DNA from: Bacteroidales bacterium | GTDB taxonomy: Bacteria; Bacteroidota; Bacteroidia; Bacteroidales; NBLH01 | NCBI GenBank assembly: GCA_021647685.1 | Contig: JAKIUH010000011.1 | Coordinates: 1-24,947 of the forward strand | Direction: 5' to 3' | DNA length: 24,947 bases | Shown here: positions 1 to 7,665 of the stretch, one piece after another | Layout of the letters: the number at the start of each line of letters is the position of its first letter | How positions within the stretch are numbered: the stretch's first letter is position 1 | Notes under the pieces: generated by a model | Told to the model about the DNA's origin: nothing | What the model saw: only the letters and a program-made list of their open reading frames with translations | The model's database searches: none | Translations under genes and position numbers: made by a program

Positions 1-302
1 TCAGCTCATGGGACAATGATCGTGATGGGTTTATACGGCGTCTGGGAGAACTTGCAAGAATCATGACAGATTCCGGGCAGATATTTATTACAACAATCCA
101 GGAAGCTGATGATTATGATCTGGAAAGTCTTGGGTTACTCAATCAGCCCAATGAAAATATTATTGTTAATATAGGGAACAACAGCTTTCATGGATTCAGT
201 GTAAACCTGGATCTGGAAAATGATGTCTCAGAGGGTGAAGCCCTTGAAAAAATTTACAACCTCCTGAGAGACGAAGAGATAATTCCTGCTTTTTCAATTT
301 AG
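1..302 (+). CDS. C-terminal end of an adenylylsulfate kinase (CysC)-like protein, 5' partial
   Basis: The frame is open from base 3 and continues to the TAG at 300-302, so only the last ~99 residues are present. The segment FIRRLGELARIMTDSG (residues ~10-25 of the visible part) resembles the IRRxGEVAKLxxDAG segment of CysC, the APS kinase that phosphorylates adenylylsulfate in sulfate assimilation; CysC is often fused behind the CysN GTPase. The following part diverges from ordinary CysC and is rich in Asp, Glu and Asn, so the kinase could be degenerate or a fused relative. The neighbouring Rrf2 regulator and larE, both linked to sulfur metabolism, support a sulfur role. ATG 63 is an internal methionine, not the true start. 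The identification rests on one short motif. Confidence 0.5.
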   Translation, partial: SSWDNDRDGFIRRLGELARIMTDSGQIFITTIQEADDYDLESLGLLNQPNENIIVNIGNNSFHGFSVNLDLENDVSEGEALEKIYNLLRDEEIIPAFSI

Positions 303-370
303 TTAATTGAGATACTTTTTGAGGCATACTGTTTATTGAAAAAATAATATATATTATAATAGAGGCAGTT

Positions 371-820
371 ATGAAAATATCTTATAAATGTGGCTATTCC
401 CTTAAAGTAATACTGGATCTTTCGGTGCATTATCCGGATAAGCTGCTTTCCATAAAGGAACTGGCTGTCAGACAGGATATTCCTAAAAAGTTTCTGGAGC
501 AAATTCTTCTGGATCTTAAGAAGGGTGGTTTTGTTGACAGCCGGAAAGGGCCAAAAGGAGGGTATTTTCTGGTCAGGACTCCCGGGGATATTCTTTTGGG
601 TGATGTCATAAGGCATATTGAGGGTACCGTATATCCAATTCCCTGTATTGATCCTGATAAACCCACAAAGTGTGATGAACGTATATCCCGCTTTTTTATT
701 CCCATCTGGCTCGATATAGGAAATACCATTACAAAAATAATCGATAGCATAAACTTTGAAGACCTGAAACAGAGACATCTGGAATCTTTAAAAAAGTTTG
801 TTTCCGATTATCAGATATAA
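371..820 (+). CDS. Rrf2-family transcriptional regulator
   Basis: This 149-residue protein has the usual Rrf2 length. A winged helix-turn-helix covers residues ~1-68: the recognition region contains IPKKFLEQILLDLKKGGFV and is followed by the wing signature RKGPKGGYFL (58-67). A dimerisation helix follows at ~105-140. Cys92 and Cys101 lie where IscR-type members bind an Fe-S cluster, but the third cysteine is missing, so a CymR-like cysteine-metabolism repressor or a two-cysteine sensor fits better than IscR. A ribosome site AGAGG (361-365) precedes ATG 371. A TATAAT at 355-360 is too close to the start to keep that ribosome site in the transcript, so co-transcription with the upstream gene is more likely. 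Its position between a CysC-like gene and larE suggests control of sulfur genes; the target is inferred. Confidence 0.85.
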   Translation: MKISYKCGYSLKVILDLSVHYPDKLLSIKELAVRQDIPKKFLEQILLDLKKGGFVDSRKGPKGGYFLVRTPGDILLGDVIRHIEGTVYPIPCIDPDKPTKCDERISRFFIPIWLDIGNTITKIIDSINFEDLKQRHLESLKKFVSDYQI

Positions 821-844
821 AGTTCTGTTTTCTATAATCCATAG

Positions 845-883
845 AACCACTTGTTTGACAATGGTTTATATTCATAATAGTAT
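845..883 (+). promoter_or_regulatory. Sigma70-type promoter and possible Rrf2 operator ahead of larE
   Basis: A perfect -35 hexamer TTGACA (855-860) is followed after 17 bases by TAGTAT (878-883, 4/6 match to TATAAT). An alternative pair is TTGTTT (851-856) and CATAAT (873-878) with a 16-base spacer. An inverted repeat AACCA (845-849) / TGGTT (862-866) with a 12-base gap spans the -35 box and could be the operator of the adjacent Rrf2 regulator. This promoter style differs from the TTTG/TAnnTTTG promoters seen further right. Confidence 0.5.
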
Positions 884-962
884 GGGAGTGCTTTCCTGGA
901 AGGGAAGCAAACAGGGGACGAACTCCTGACATACGATAAACTCTTTCTCGTAGGTTAGGAGG
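884..962 (+). promoter_or_regulatory. Structured larE leader with an alternative anti-Shine-Dalgarno pairing
   Basis: A 7-bp hairpin (890-896 with 902-908, loop TGGAA) is nested in a possible stem pairing 884-889 (GGGAGT) with 922-927 (ACTCCT). A second hairpin pairs 932-936 with 948-952. The same CTCCT (923-927) can instead pair perfectly with AGGAG (957-961) of the ribosome-binding site of larE, so the two states are mutually exclusive. I do not recognise a known riboswitch class. If transcription starts near 890, the 5' arm at 884-889 would not be in the RNA and the switch model would fail. Confidence 0.35.
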
Positions 963-967
963 TGATT

Positions 968-1783
968 ATGTCCGTAGATTTAAAGTATCAGACACTTTTA
1001 ACAACTATTAAAAAGTATCCTGTTTCTGCTGTAGCTTTTTCCGGAGGAGTGGACAGTACTCTTCTTGCAAAAGCTGTTTATGACGTTTTTGAAAAAAAAG
1101 GTCTGGCTGTAACTGTCTTTTCCCCATTAGTGCCTCAATGGGAGAGATTGCTGGCTCAAAAAATGGCAGCTTTTATTGGTGTTCAGCATAGGATAATAGA
1201 AATTTCTGAACTGGACGCAGATATCGTGTCCAACCCTCCTGACAGGTGCTATTATTGTAAAAATTCCATTTTTAAGCGAATAATAAGTGAGTCAGAAAAA
1301 GAAGGTATATCTATTGTTTTCGATGGCTCCAACACTGATGATATGGATGATTACCGGCCGGGAATGCGTGCGCTCAGGGAACTGGGAATTAAAAGCCCTC
1401 TAAAAGAGGCGGGTCTGGATAAGAATTCAATAAGACAAATTTCAAAACATCTAAAACTAAAAACATGGGATCATCCCTCCTATGCCTGTCTGGCGTCCCG
1501 GTTTCCATATAATTCACCCATAACAGGAGAAAAACTGAATATGGTTGAGACTGGTGAAGATTTTCTCCACAGCATGGGGTTCAGGCAGATAAGGCTCCGG
1601 CACCATGATAAAATTGGCAGGATTGAAATTTCAAGGGATGAAATAGATCTGATGATGGATACCGAAACAATGGATAAAGTTTCTATGAAACTAAAGGAGT
1701 TAGGGTTTATCTATGTATGTCTGGAGCTGGAGGGATATAAAATGGGTAATCTTAATAAACTTCTGGAAGTAAGTGATGATTAA
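968..1783 (+). CDS. larE: LarE, ATP-dependent sulfur transferase for the nickel-pincer cofactor
   Basis: LarE adenylates the carboxylates of pyridinium-3,5-biscarboxylic acid mononucleotide and inserts sulfur, making the thiolated precursor of the Ni-pincer cofactor used by lactate racemase-family enzymes. The protein has 271 residues, near family length. The PP-loop SGGVDS lies at residues 25-30. DRCYYCK gives Cys94 and Cys97, and SYACLASRFPY gives Cys174, the counterpart of the sulfur-donor cysteine Cys176 of Lactobacillus plantarum LarE. Three cysteines suggest the [4Fe-4S]-cluster type of LarE rather than the sacrificial type. ATG 968 is chosen because AGGAGG (957-962) ends five bases upstream; a GTG at 962 overlaps that site. 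The 3' end overlaps the next gene (larC start) by eight bases, indicating translational coupling. Confidence 0.92.
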   Translation: MSVDLKYQTLLTTIKKYPVSAVAFSGGVDSTLLAKAVYDVFEKKGLAVTVFSPLVPQWERLLAQKMAAFIGVQHRIIEISELDADIVSNPPDRCYYCKNSIFKRIISESEKEGISIVFDGSNTDDMDDYRPGMRALRELGIKSPLKEAGLDKNSIRQISKHLKLKTWDHPSYACLASRFPYNSPITGEKLNMVETGEDFLHSMGFRQIRLRHHDKIGRIEISRDEIDLMMDTETMDKVSMKLKELGFIYVCLELEGYKMGNLNKLLEVSDD

Positions 1784-2237
1784 ACTGAAAGAGAAAATAT
1801 TATACTTTGACTGTTTTTCGGGTATTTCAGGTGATATGACTATTGCAGCCCTGGTTGAGCTGGGAGTACCGGCTGAATATCTGATTACAGAACTTGAGAA
1901 ATTAGACCTAAGTGGATTCCATCTTAATTTTGAACAGGATGAACGTAAGGGTATTAACGGATTAAGGGTGGATGTAGTACTGGAAGATTCTACAGATAAT
2001 AATCATGGAAGAACCTTATTCGATATAAAAAAAATGATTAGCAAACACAATAATAATACGAAAAAAGTTCAGGAAATAATCAAGTTTGTGCAAAATACCG
2101 GCGGGATTGAATATGCCGAAAAAAAAATGAAAGAATACCAAAGCCTTGCATTAACTATTTTAAATGAATTTCCTGATAACGAAGCTCGTAAATCGCTGCA
2201 TGAATTGGTTCGTTTTGTTATTGAACGAAAAAAATAA
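1776..2237 (+). CDS. Chimeric frame: LarC N-terminus joined to polyprenyl diphosphate synthase C-terminus
   Basis: The first ~90 residues are the start of LarC, the nickel-insertion enzyme for the pincer cofactor: YFDCFSGISGDM is its N-terminal signature and HGRTLFDIKKMI follows in the usual place. LarC normally continues for about 300 more residues. Here the frame passes, near residues 90-97, into a segment ending GGIEYAEKKMKEYQSLAL...NEFPDNEARKSLHELVRFVIERKK, which matches the extreme C-terminus of octaprenyl/geranylgeranyl-type prenyl transferases (IspB family). The first part therefore lacks the rest of LarC, and the last ~58 residues lack all prenyl-synthase active-site motifs (DDxxD). 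No catalytic activity is expected. ATG 1776 overlaps the end of larE, with GGAAG at 1765-1769 as a possible ribosome site; a GTG lies at 1773. Whether the fusion is real or an assembly join is unresolved. Confidence 0.8.
   Translation: MIKLKEKILYFDCFSGISGDMTIAALVELGVPAEYLITELEKLDLSGFHLNFEQDERKGINGLRVDVVLEDSTDNNHGRTLFDIKKMISKHNNNTKKVQEIIKFVQNTGGIEYAEKKMKEYQSLALTILNEFPDNEARKSLHELVRFVIERKK
2040..2062. other. Junction between the GC-richer sulfur locus and the Bacteroidota segment
   Basis: Protein similarity switches from LarC to the IspB C-terminus within residues ~90-97 of the chimeric frame, which places the breakpoint near 2040-2062. Base composition, promoter type and ribosome-site use also change across this point. 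The local DNA is A-rich and low in complexity, suiting either illegitimate recombination or a wrong assembly overlap. No insertion sequence, direct repeat or tRNA is visible at the point. Confidence 0.6.
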
Positions 2238-2319
2238 TTCTTTTTATAGTGTTGCATCAAGAATATTTTAGTCATACTCAAAAAAACTTCAATATACGCA
2301 CAACGTGCTTGACATGACA

Positions 2320-3525
2320 CTAGAAGTTCCATTTTAACCGTAAAAACATAAAGGTAGCATTGTTCCGCTCTTTTATTCCTGTTACAGGATTGGGAGTTTC
2401 ACCACTAAAGCTTTGTACAACCATACTCATATACAAATTATCAGTAAACGAATAATCAACCGAAGGACCAATATAGTATCCTTTAATTTTAGGATAGTAC
2501 ATAGATGCAAAACTTGCATTTAAAAGTGGACTTATCGGATAAGAAATCTGACTAAATAAATTGTATTCAGTAAAAGACAAGGTTTTTACCGACAAAGGTT
2601 GATAATAATACTGATAAAAATTGGTAATTCCATCGGCAGGAATATCGATATATAAAAATTCAAATTGCAAATTCAATGAATTTGGAAACATATAGCCTAA
2701 ATAAATCGAAGCTATAAATTGTCCGCTGGTATCTTTCATGTTTTCATCAGGATATAAATAGCTAAACTCGCCTTTAAAATCCCAATTTTTAACTGAACCC
2801 GACCAAGCGCCTCCCAGTGTTATATCTTTATTTTCAAAATATCCGGCAAGAATTTGAAAATCATATTCCCACTTATTAAATCGCCAAAGTGCGGCTATGG
2901 TGTATTTGTTTTCTTCAGTATTACCAAGTTGATTTTTAATGGTTTTAATATTTGCAGCTAATTCAACAGATGAAGCAATTCCTGTGTAATATTGCAGGCG
3001 CAAGGCATCACTTCCGGGTTTTTCAGGGTAATCAAAATCAAAAAATGAGTAGGCATTAAATAAATCGTTCGGGTTCCATACAAAAGTTTTTCCCCAGTTA
3101 ATACGCTGTCGTCCTATTGTGGCAATGAATTTTCCTGTTTCGTATTGTAAAAGCAAACGGTCAATTGTTGTATTCAATACTGCGGACTGTGCCTTAATTA
3201 TGTTCCTGTTCAGATTAAGAAAACCCTGATCGGCATCTTTTAATAAATCAGCATATCCGGGAATTAATTTTACACTTTCGCCGGTAAAAATACGGTTTCG
3301 CATAGCTATTTTAAAAGTCCATTTATCGTTTGGATACCAAGTAAAATTTATGCGATTGTGTATTAAATTATCATTAATCCAATTACTATCAATATTTTGA
3401 AACTGAACAGTTTGCATGTTTGTAATGTATCCGCTTAATTCCCAATTTTTAAGCTCTTCTTGCGAAAAAAGATAAGTATTGACTAAAAATAGGATTGACC
3501 ATAAAATAATACTCCGTTTTTTCAT
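2320..3525 (-). CDS. Outer-membrane beta-barrel (DUF1302-like or porin-like)
   Basis: The 401-residue protein starts with a signal peptide (KKRSIILWSILFLVNTYLFS, residues 2-21). The rest alternates short polar turns with amphipathic strands and ends in LRLKWNF, with the C-terminal Phe typical of outer-membrane barrels. Residues ~137-175 contain GRQRINWGKTFVWNPNDLFN and PEKPGSDALRLQYY, which recall the GRQxxxWG...NPxD...PGxE region of DUF1302-type barrels. It is the last gene of an operon encoding an ABC transporter and a LolA-like carrier, which suggests it is the outer-membrane receiver or exit point of that system. DUF1302 proteins commonly accompany LolA-like (DUF1329) and MMPL proteins in proteobacteria, so the set may be an ABC-powered counterpart. 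The family assignment is by eye. Confidence 0.75.
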   Translation of the reverse strand: MKKRSIILWSILFLVNTYLFSQEELKNWELSGYITNMQTVQFQNIDSNWINDNLIHNRINFTWYPNDKWTFKIAMRNRIFTGESVKLIPGYADLLKDADQGFLNLNRNIIKAQSAVLNTTIDRLLLQYETGKFIATIGRQRINWGKTFVWNPNDLFNAYSFFDFDYPEKPGSDALRLQYYTGIASSVELAANIKTIKNQLGNTEENKYTIAALWRFNKWEYDFQILAGYFENKDITLGGAWSGSVKNWDFKGEFSYLYPDENMKDTSGQFIASIYLGYMFPNSLNLQFEFLYIDIPADGITNFYQYYYQPLSVKTLSFTEYNLFSQISYPISPLLNASFASMYYPKIKGYYIGPSVDYSFTDNLYMSMVVQSFSGETPNPVTGIKERNNATFMFLRLKWNF

Positions 3526-3540
3526 TATGCAATTCTTTAG

Positions 3541-3622
3541 CGTTCAAATATTTTTCTGACGATTTGAAGTTTGTTTTGAAACGTTCAAATGTCCTTTGGA
3601 TGATTTGAAGTTTCTAATTTAT
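3541..3622. repeat. Two 41-bp tandem units with TTCAAAT/ATTTGAA arms
   Basis: CGTTCAAAT occurs at 3541-3549 and 3582-3590, and GATTTGAAGTTT at 3561-3572 and 3602-3613, both with a period of 41 bases. The spacers differ. Each unit carries an inverted repeat TTCAAAT...ATTTGAA. The array lies between the ATPase and barrel genes and touches the 3' end of the ATPase gene. A related element occurs at 11273-11293. Confidence 0.65.
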
Positions 3623-4302
3623 TTCCTTTCGTCTGAAACCACTTTACCATCTTCGATGGTAATTACTCTGTGCGCTTTTTTTACTACTCTGGCATCATGC
3701 GTTGAAAAGATAAAGGTTATGTTTTCTTCACGATTTAGTTTTTCCATAATATCTAAAAGATTTTCCGTTGATTTGCTGTCTAAATTAGCTGTAGGTTCAT
3801 CAGCTAAAACAAATTTGGGCTTACTTGCCAAAGCACGAGCTACGGCAACTCTTTGTTGTTGTCCGCCGGATAGTTGTGAAGGTCGGCTATTTAGGCGATT
3901 GCCTAATCCTACGGACGTTAACAGGTCTTTTGTTCTTTGTTCGCGTTCTTGTTTTTTTCTTCCTTGCAAGTGCATAATAAATTCTACATTTTCTTTAGCG
4001 GTAAGCACAGGAATAAGGTTGTATGCCTGAAAAACAAAGCCAATATTCCATAATCTGAAATCAATAATTTGTGAAGCACTCAAATTACTGATATTGGTAT
4101 TGTTAATAACGATTTTACCCTCCGTAGGGCTGTCTAAACCACCAATCAGGTTTAAGAGTGTAGTTTTTCCGGAACCGCTTGGTCCCACAATTGCGGCAAA
4201 TTCACCTGCTTCAAAAGATAAATCAATACCATTTACCGCATGAACTTCCACTTCGGTTTCACGATATGTTTTTTTTAAACTTTCAATTTGTATAATACTC
4301 AT
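3619..4302 (-). CDS. ABC transporter ATPase, LolD/MacB type
   Basis: This 227-residue ATPase has Walker A GPSGSGKT (40-47), Q-loop Gln92, signature LSGGQ (144-148), Walker B FVLADEP (164-170) and the H-loop histidine in STHD (~202). Size and the NLIPVLTAKENV segment are typical of the LolD/MacB/FtsE group, which drives substrates from the outer leaflet of the inner membrane or from the periplasm without moving them through a channel. It follows the two FtsX-like permease genes by 26 bases and surely forms a complex with them, analogous to LolCDE. ATG 4302 gives the normal N-terminus IIQIESLKKTY. The transported molecule is unknown; the LolA-like partner points to a lipid or lipoprotein. Confidence 0.92.
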   Translation of the reverse strand: MSIIQIESLKKTYRETEVEVHAVNGIDLSFEAGEFAAIVGPSGSGKTTLLNLIGGLDSPTEGKIVINNTNISNLSASQIIDFRLWNIGFVFQAYNLIPVLTAKENVEFIMHLQGRKKQEREQRTKDLLTSVGLGNRLNSRPSQLSGGQQQRVAVARALASKPKFVLADEPTANLDSKSTENLLDIMEKLNREENITFIFSTHDARVVKKAHRVITIEDGKVVSDERK

Positions 4303-4328
4303 AATTTTATGTTTTTATAATCAAAAAT

Positions 4329-5558
4329 CTAATCCATTCTTACTGCCTCTGCCGGTTTCATTTTTATGGCTCTTATTGTTGGGAAAATTGATGAAATAAT
4401 GCCGGTAAGCAAAACCATGACAATCACTTGTAAATAATCTGTCAAACTAAGCTGCGGATACATCACCGAACTATATCCAAGTGCTTCAATACCTTGTGCC
4501 ACACCCGAAATATCAATGCCTGCTTTTCCAAAATAAGTGATAAAAATAATGGAAACAAGTATTCCCAATATTCCACCCGTAAGTGTAAGAAGGGTGGTTT
4601 CTTGCATAATCATGATAAATACTTTACGCTTATTCATCCCAATCGCCATAATCATTCCCAATTCTTTAGTACGTTCCAAAATAACCATCAACATGGTATT
4701 TACAATAGCAAAACCCAGTGCCAGCAATATTACCGTCATAAATATCAAGAGCATAAATCCGGTTAATGAAGTTGTAAGTTCAAGGTACGGGTCAATTTTG
4801 TTCCAAGCCTCAATATGATACGATGTTATTTTTTTTAATTTATCCACTACTTCGGGTGTTTTATGATAATCTTTTAACAAAACAGCAATTTCATGCGAAG
4901 TATTTGCCGGCATATTTAACAATCTGTCTAAATCTTTTTTTCGTACAAATACATTTTGCTCATCGAACATTGCATTTTGTGTTTTAAAAATACCTTCTAC
5001 CTTAAAACTTGCGCCGGTTAGATTGCCGTCATAGTCTTGAAATGTTAATATGATTTTAGACTTTACTTTTGCATTTAATTTATCGGCTAATTTTTGGCTG
5101 ATTAAAATCCGGTTCTTTTTTTCCGTTGTAAAATAGCTGCTTAAACTATCGGTAAGTTTTGTATAGATTTTCGTAACTTTTTTTTCTTTGTCCGGTTCAA
5201 TACCGTTAATCATTACCCCAAGCGCCTTAGATGCCGTTGATGCCATACCAAAAGCTTTAGTTCTTTCACATACTGCTTCAACTTCGGGCTCAGAATTTAT
5301 TTTTTGAACTAATATATTACTATTTTTCATTAGAAAAACCACTTCACTGTTATCAATAAAGTGTTCATCGTGGATTTGAATGTGTGAAACCGTATTCTCC
5401 AATGCATTATCAATCATATCCATTACCATGCCTTTCATAATACCCGATGCTGCCAATCCTCCAAAAAGACCTACTGTTATGGCAGCAATTACTACCGAGC
5501 TACGCAATTTATTTCGCCAGATGTTTCGCCATGCCATTTGTAAATTTATATTTGCCAT
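4329..5558 (-). CDS. FtsX/LolC-like ABC permease, second of a pair
   Basis: The 409-residue protein has MacB/LolC architecture: a transmembrane helix at ~17-38 after the cytoplasmic AWRNIWRNKLRSS start, a large periplasmic domain (~40-270), then three helices (~275-297, ~325-345, ~370-392), with ERTKELGMIMAIGMNKRKVF forming the coupling loop contacted by the ATPase. The C-terminus PAEAVRMD is typical of the family. Its N-terminus closely resembles that of the neighbouring permease (AWRNIWRNKKRS), so the pair arose by duplication and probably forms a LolC/LolE-like heterodimer. It sits 65 bases after the first permease gene and 26 before the ATPase gene. Confidence 0.9.
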   Translation of the reverse strand: MANINLQMAWRNIWRNKLRSSVVIAAITVGLFGGLAASGIMKGMVMDMIDNALENTVSHIQIHDEHFIDNSEVVFLMKNSNILVQKINSEPEVEAVCERTKAFGMASTASKALGVMINGIEPDKEKKVTKIYTKLTDSLSSYFTTEKKNRILISQKLADKLNAKVKSKIILTFQDYDGNLTGASFKVEGIFKTQNAMFDEQNVFVRKKDLDRLLNMPANTSHEIAVLLKDYHKTPEVVDKLKKITSYHIEAWNKIDPYLELTTSLTGFMLLIFMTVILLALGFAIVNTMLMVILERTKELGMIMAIGMNKRKVFIMIMQETTLLTLTGGILGILVSIIFITYFGKAGIDISGVAQGIEALGYSSVMYPQLSLTDYLQVIVMVLLTGIISSIFPTIRAIKMKPAEAVRMD

Positions 5559-5623
5559 TGTAAGATTTAGATTTTAGAAATTAATTATTTATTATCCATG
5601 ATTAATTTGTCTTATTCATTATA

Positions 5624-6841
5624 CTACCTTCTTAATCCTTTAATTACATTTAGTTTTAAGATAGACCATAAAGGGTATGCTGCAGCTACAATAGTAATTA
5701 TTAACACTGTCAATGCTTGTTTTAAAATAATTTTAAAACTTATCATGGTGGGTAATACCGGCTCCATACCAAATTTTTCAATTGATTTAGCCATTTCTCC
5801 GCTCATTTCAATAGGGTAATAATGGTAATAAACCACCAAAGGAATACTTAAGCCGATACCTATAATTATTCCCAGCGAATTCATTATCAAAGCCTCATAT
5901 AATGTTATAATTGCCAGCTTGGTTTTTTGCATTCCAATAGCTATCATCATGGCAAATTCGCGCTTACGCTCTTCGGTCATCATCAATACCGTACCGAATA
6001 TGCCAAATGCAATAATCATATACAAAATATTCAACATCATAATTCCGCTAATACGGTCGCTTTGAATTTGCTGCAACATTTCGGGCGACATTTTTTGCCA
6101 ACTCATAGCTTTATATTGTGTGGTATCCAATCTTGAATTGAGCCTGTTACAAATTTTTTGTGTTAAATCAGCATCTTTAAATTTTATTACCAAAGATGTG
6201 GCTCCATTCGGAAAACTAAAATATTCTTGCGCTGTTTTCAGCGGCATAAATACAATTTGCCGGTCAATGTTCGGAGCAGGCATTTTTACAATGCCCTTTA
6301 CAGGAAATATTCCTACTGCCGTATTGCCCCAATGTCCTTGTCCCATAAGCACTAAGGAATCACCTACATCTAATTCTAAGTATTGAGCCAATTTAGAGCC
6401 GATTAATATCCCTTTGTCGTGTTTGTTGAAATAAGCTCCTTTAATAATTTTATTTGACAAATCAATTAAGGAGTCTTCTTTTTTAGGCTCAATACCCATC
6501 ACCAAAGTACCTTTAGTATTGTTTTTATTCGATGCCAAAGAAAAACTTTCAATGCGAATATTTACACCTTCTACATTTTGAGTCGATAAAATCGTACGAA
6601 TTAAGCTGTCCGAAAGCTCCATTCCGTTATCCAAACTTTTGTCTTCCCAATAATCTTTTTGGTGAACTTGTACATAACCCGAAAATTTACCAATGGCATT
6701 CTCAATCATTAATTCATAAGTTCCCTCCTGAAAGGAACGGGTAAAAGTTGCCAAAACAACAGCAAGAACAACAGAACTTATGGTAATTAAACTTCGTTTT
6801 TTATTTCGCCAGATGTTCCGCCAAGCTATTCGTAGATTCAT
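5624..6841 (-). CDS. FtsX/LolE-like ABC permease, first of a pair
   Basis: This is a 405-residue permease with the same layout as its neighbour: an N-terminal cytoplasmic stretch AWRNIWRNKKRS, one helix (~17-37), a periplasmic MacB-type domain up to ~265, and three C-terminal helices, with ERKREFAMMIAIGMQKTK as coupling loop. The periplasmic part includes QVHQKDYWEDKSL and GIEPKKEDSL, as in many Bacteroidota FtsX-like lipoprotein-release homologues. The gap to the LolA-like gene is 64 bases with no terminator visible, so it belongs to the TetR-led operon. It probably pairs with the second permease and the ATPase. No substrate can be read from the sequence. Confidence 0.9.
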   Translation of the reverse strand: MNLRIAWRNIWRNKKRSLITISSVVLAVVLATFTRSFQEGTYELMIENAIGKFSGYVQVHQKDYWEDKSLDNGMELSDSLIRTILSTQNVEGVNIRIESFSLASNKNNTKGTLVMGIEPKKEDSLIDLSNKIIKGAYFNKHDKGILIGSKLAQYLELDVGDSLVLMGQGHWGNTAVGIFPVKGIVKMPAPNIDRQIVFMPLKTAQEYFSFPNGATSLVIKFKDADLTQKICNRLNSRLDTTQYKAMSWQKMSPEMLQQIQSDRISGIMMLNILYMIIAFGIFGTVLMMTEERKREFAMMIAIGMQKTKLAIITLYEALIMNSLGIIIGIGLSIPLVVYYHYYPIEMSGEMAKSIEKFGMEPVLPTMISFKIILKQALTVLIITIVAAAYPLWSILKLNVIKGLRR

Positions 6842-6905
6842 GATATTTGATTTTTTGTATCCGTATTAGGCAAATGGTTTATTACATTGATCCTTAAATC
6901 TTCAA

Positions 6906-7658
6906 TTATCTTACTCTTTTCATATTCTGTTGCGAAAAGAAATTTTCATCAATATTGATATTAAATGTGGCGGAATTTATTCGTACAAGTGTTTTGTGTC
7001 CGGGTTTATCCGCAGGAATAATTTCAAGTTTAGAAGGCAAACGTCTGTCTCCAAAATTTTTAATTTCAGAGGCAATTTCTGTACGTATTAATTCATCATC
7101 CTCATCGTAATATTCGGTTTTTATTTGCCAATACTCTTTTTTGCTAATCCATTTAATCACTTTCCCCCAAGTTACAGCAGCATCTTCTTTAGGTATCATC
7201 TCTATTTTATAACAATCTAAGTCCGAAACTTTTTCTTCACCAATAATTTTATGTTCATAATCTACCACAATTGAGCTTTCTTTGAGTATATCATCATTAC
7301 TGTAATCCGAGCCCATCCAACCTTGACTCATCATTGAGGGAGGCAGTTTAATCATACGGTTAATGGTGGGTACCCAGTTCCACATTTCGTTTTTACGTTT
7401 CATAAAAACCTGTCCTTTGTCTTTTGCGGGAGCTAAAATATAGGTCATTGAGTAGTCCTTGCCTTTTGACCATGATTTCATACTGATGGTTCGTGTCCAT
7501 TTAGGACGAATAATTTGCATGGTCATTTGTGATTTATTACTTTTCCCACGTTGTAAGTTATCTGCTTTAATCATAATTTCTTTTGCCGTTAGGTTTTGTG
7601 CATTATTTAAGGCAGGGAATAAAATTAAGCCGGTTATTACAATAAAAATTCTGCTCAT
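6906..7658 (-). CDS. Outer membrane lipoprotein-sorting protein, LolA-like
   Basis: The 250-residue protein begins with a signal peptide (MSRIFIVITGLILFPALNNAQ). ATG 7658 is chosen because the in-frame codon at 7682 is TTG and would overlap the TetR gene. The mature part matches the LolA-like family named outer membrane lipoprotein-sorting protein: SWSKGKDYSMTYILAPAKDK, MWNWVPTINRMIKLPPSMM and SQGWMGSDYSNDDIL are its hallmark segments. These proteins have a LolA/LolB-like half-barrel that holds an acyl chain and are usually encoded beside MMPL exporters; here the partner is an ABC transporter. It probably carries a lipid or lipoprotein across the periplasm to the barrel encoded at the operon's end. 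The ligand is inferred. Confidence 0.88.
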   Translation of the reverse strand: MSRIFIVITGLILFPALNNAQNLTAKEIMIKADNLQRGKSNKSQMTMQIIRPKWTRTISMKSWSKGKDYSMTYILAPAKDKGQVFMKRKNEMWNWVPTINRMIKLPPSMMSQGWMGSDYSNDDILKESSIVVDYEHKIIGEEKVSDLDCYKIEMIPKEDAAVTWGKVIKWISKKEYWQIKTEYYDEDDELIRTEIASEIKNFGDRRLPSKLEIIPADKPGHKTLVRINSATFNINIDENFFSQQNMKRVR

Positions 7659-7665
7659 TTGTTTA

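Noticed and set aside
299..778. Minus-strand open frame of 159 codons
   Set aside because: It is antisense to the well-supported Rrf2 regulator and shows no family features.
3596..4030. Plus-strand open frame of 144 codons
   Set aside because: It lies fully antisense to the ABC ATPase, which has all its motifs; the residues encoded are low-complexity Ser/Phe/Cys-rich, typical of an antisense shadow.
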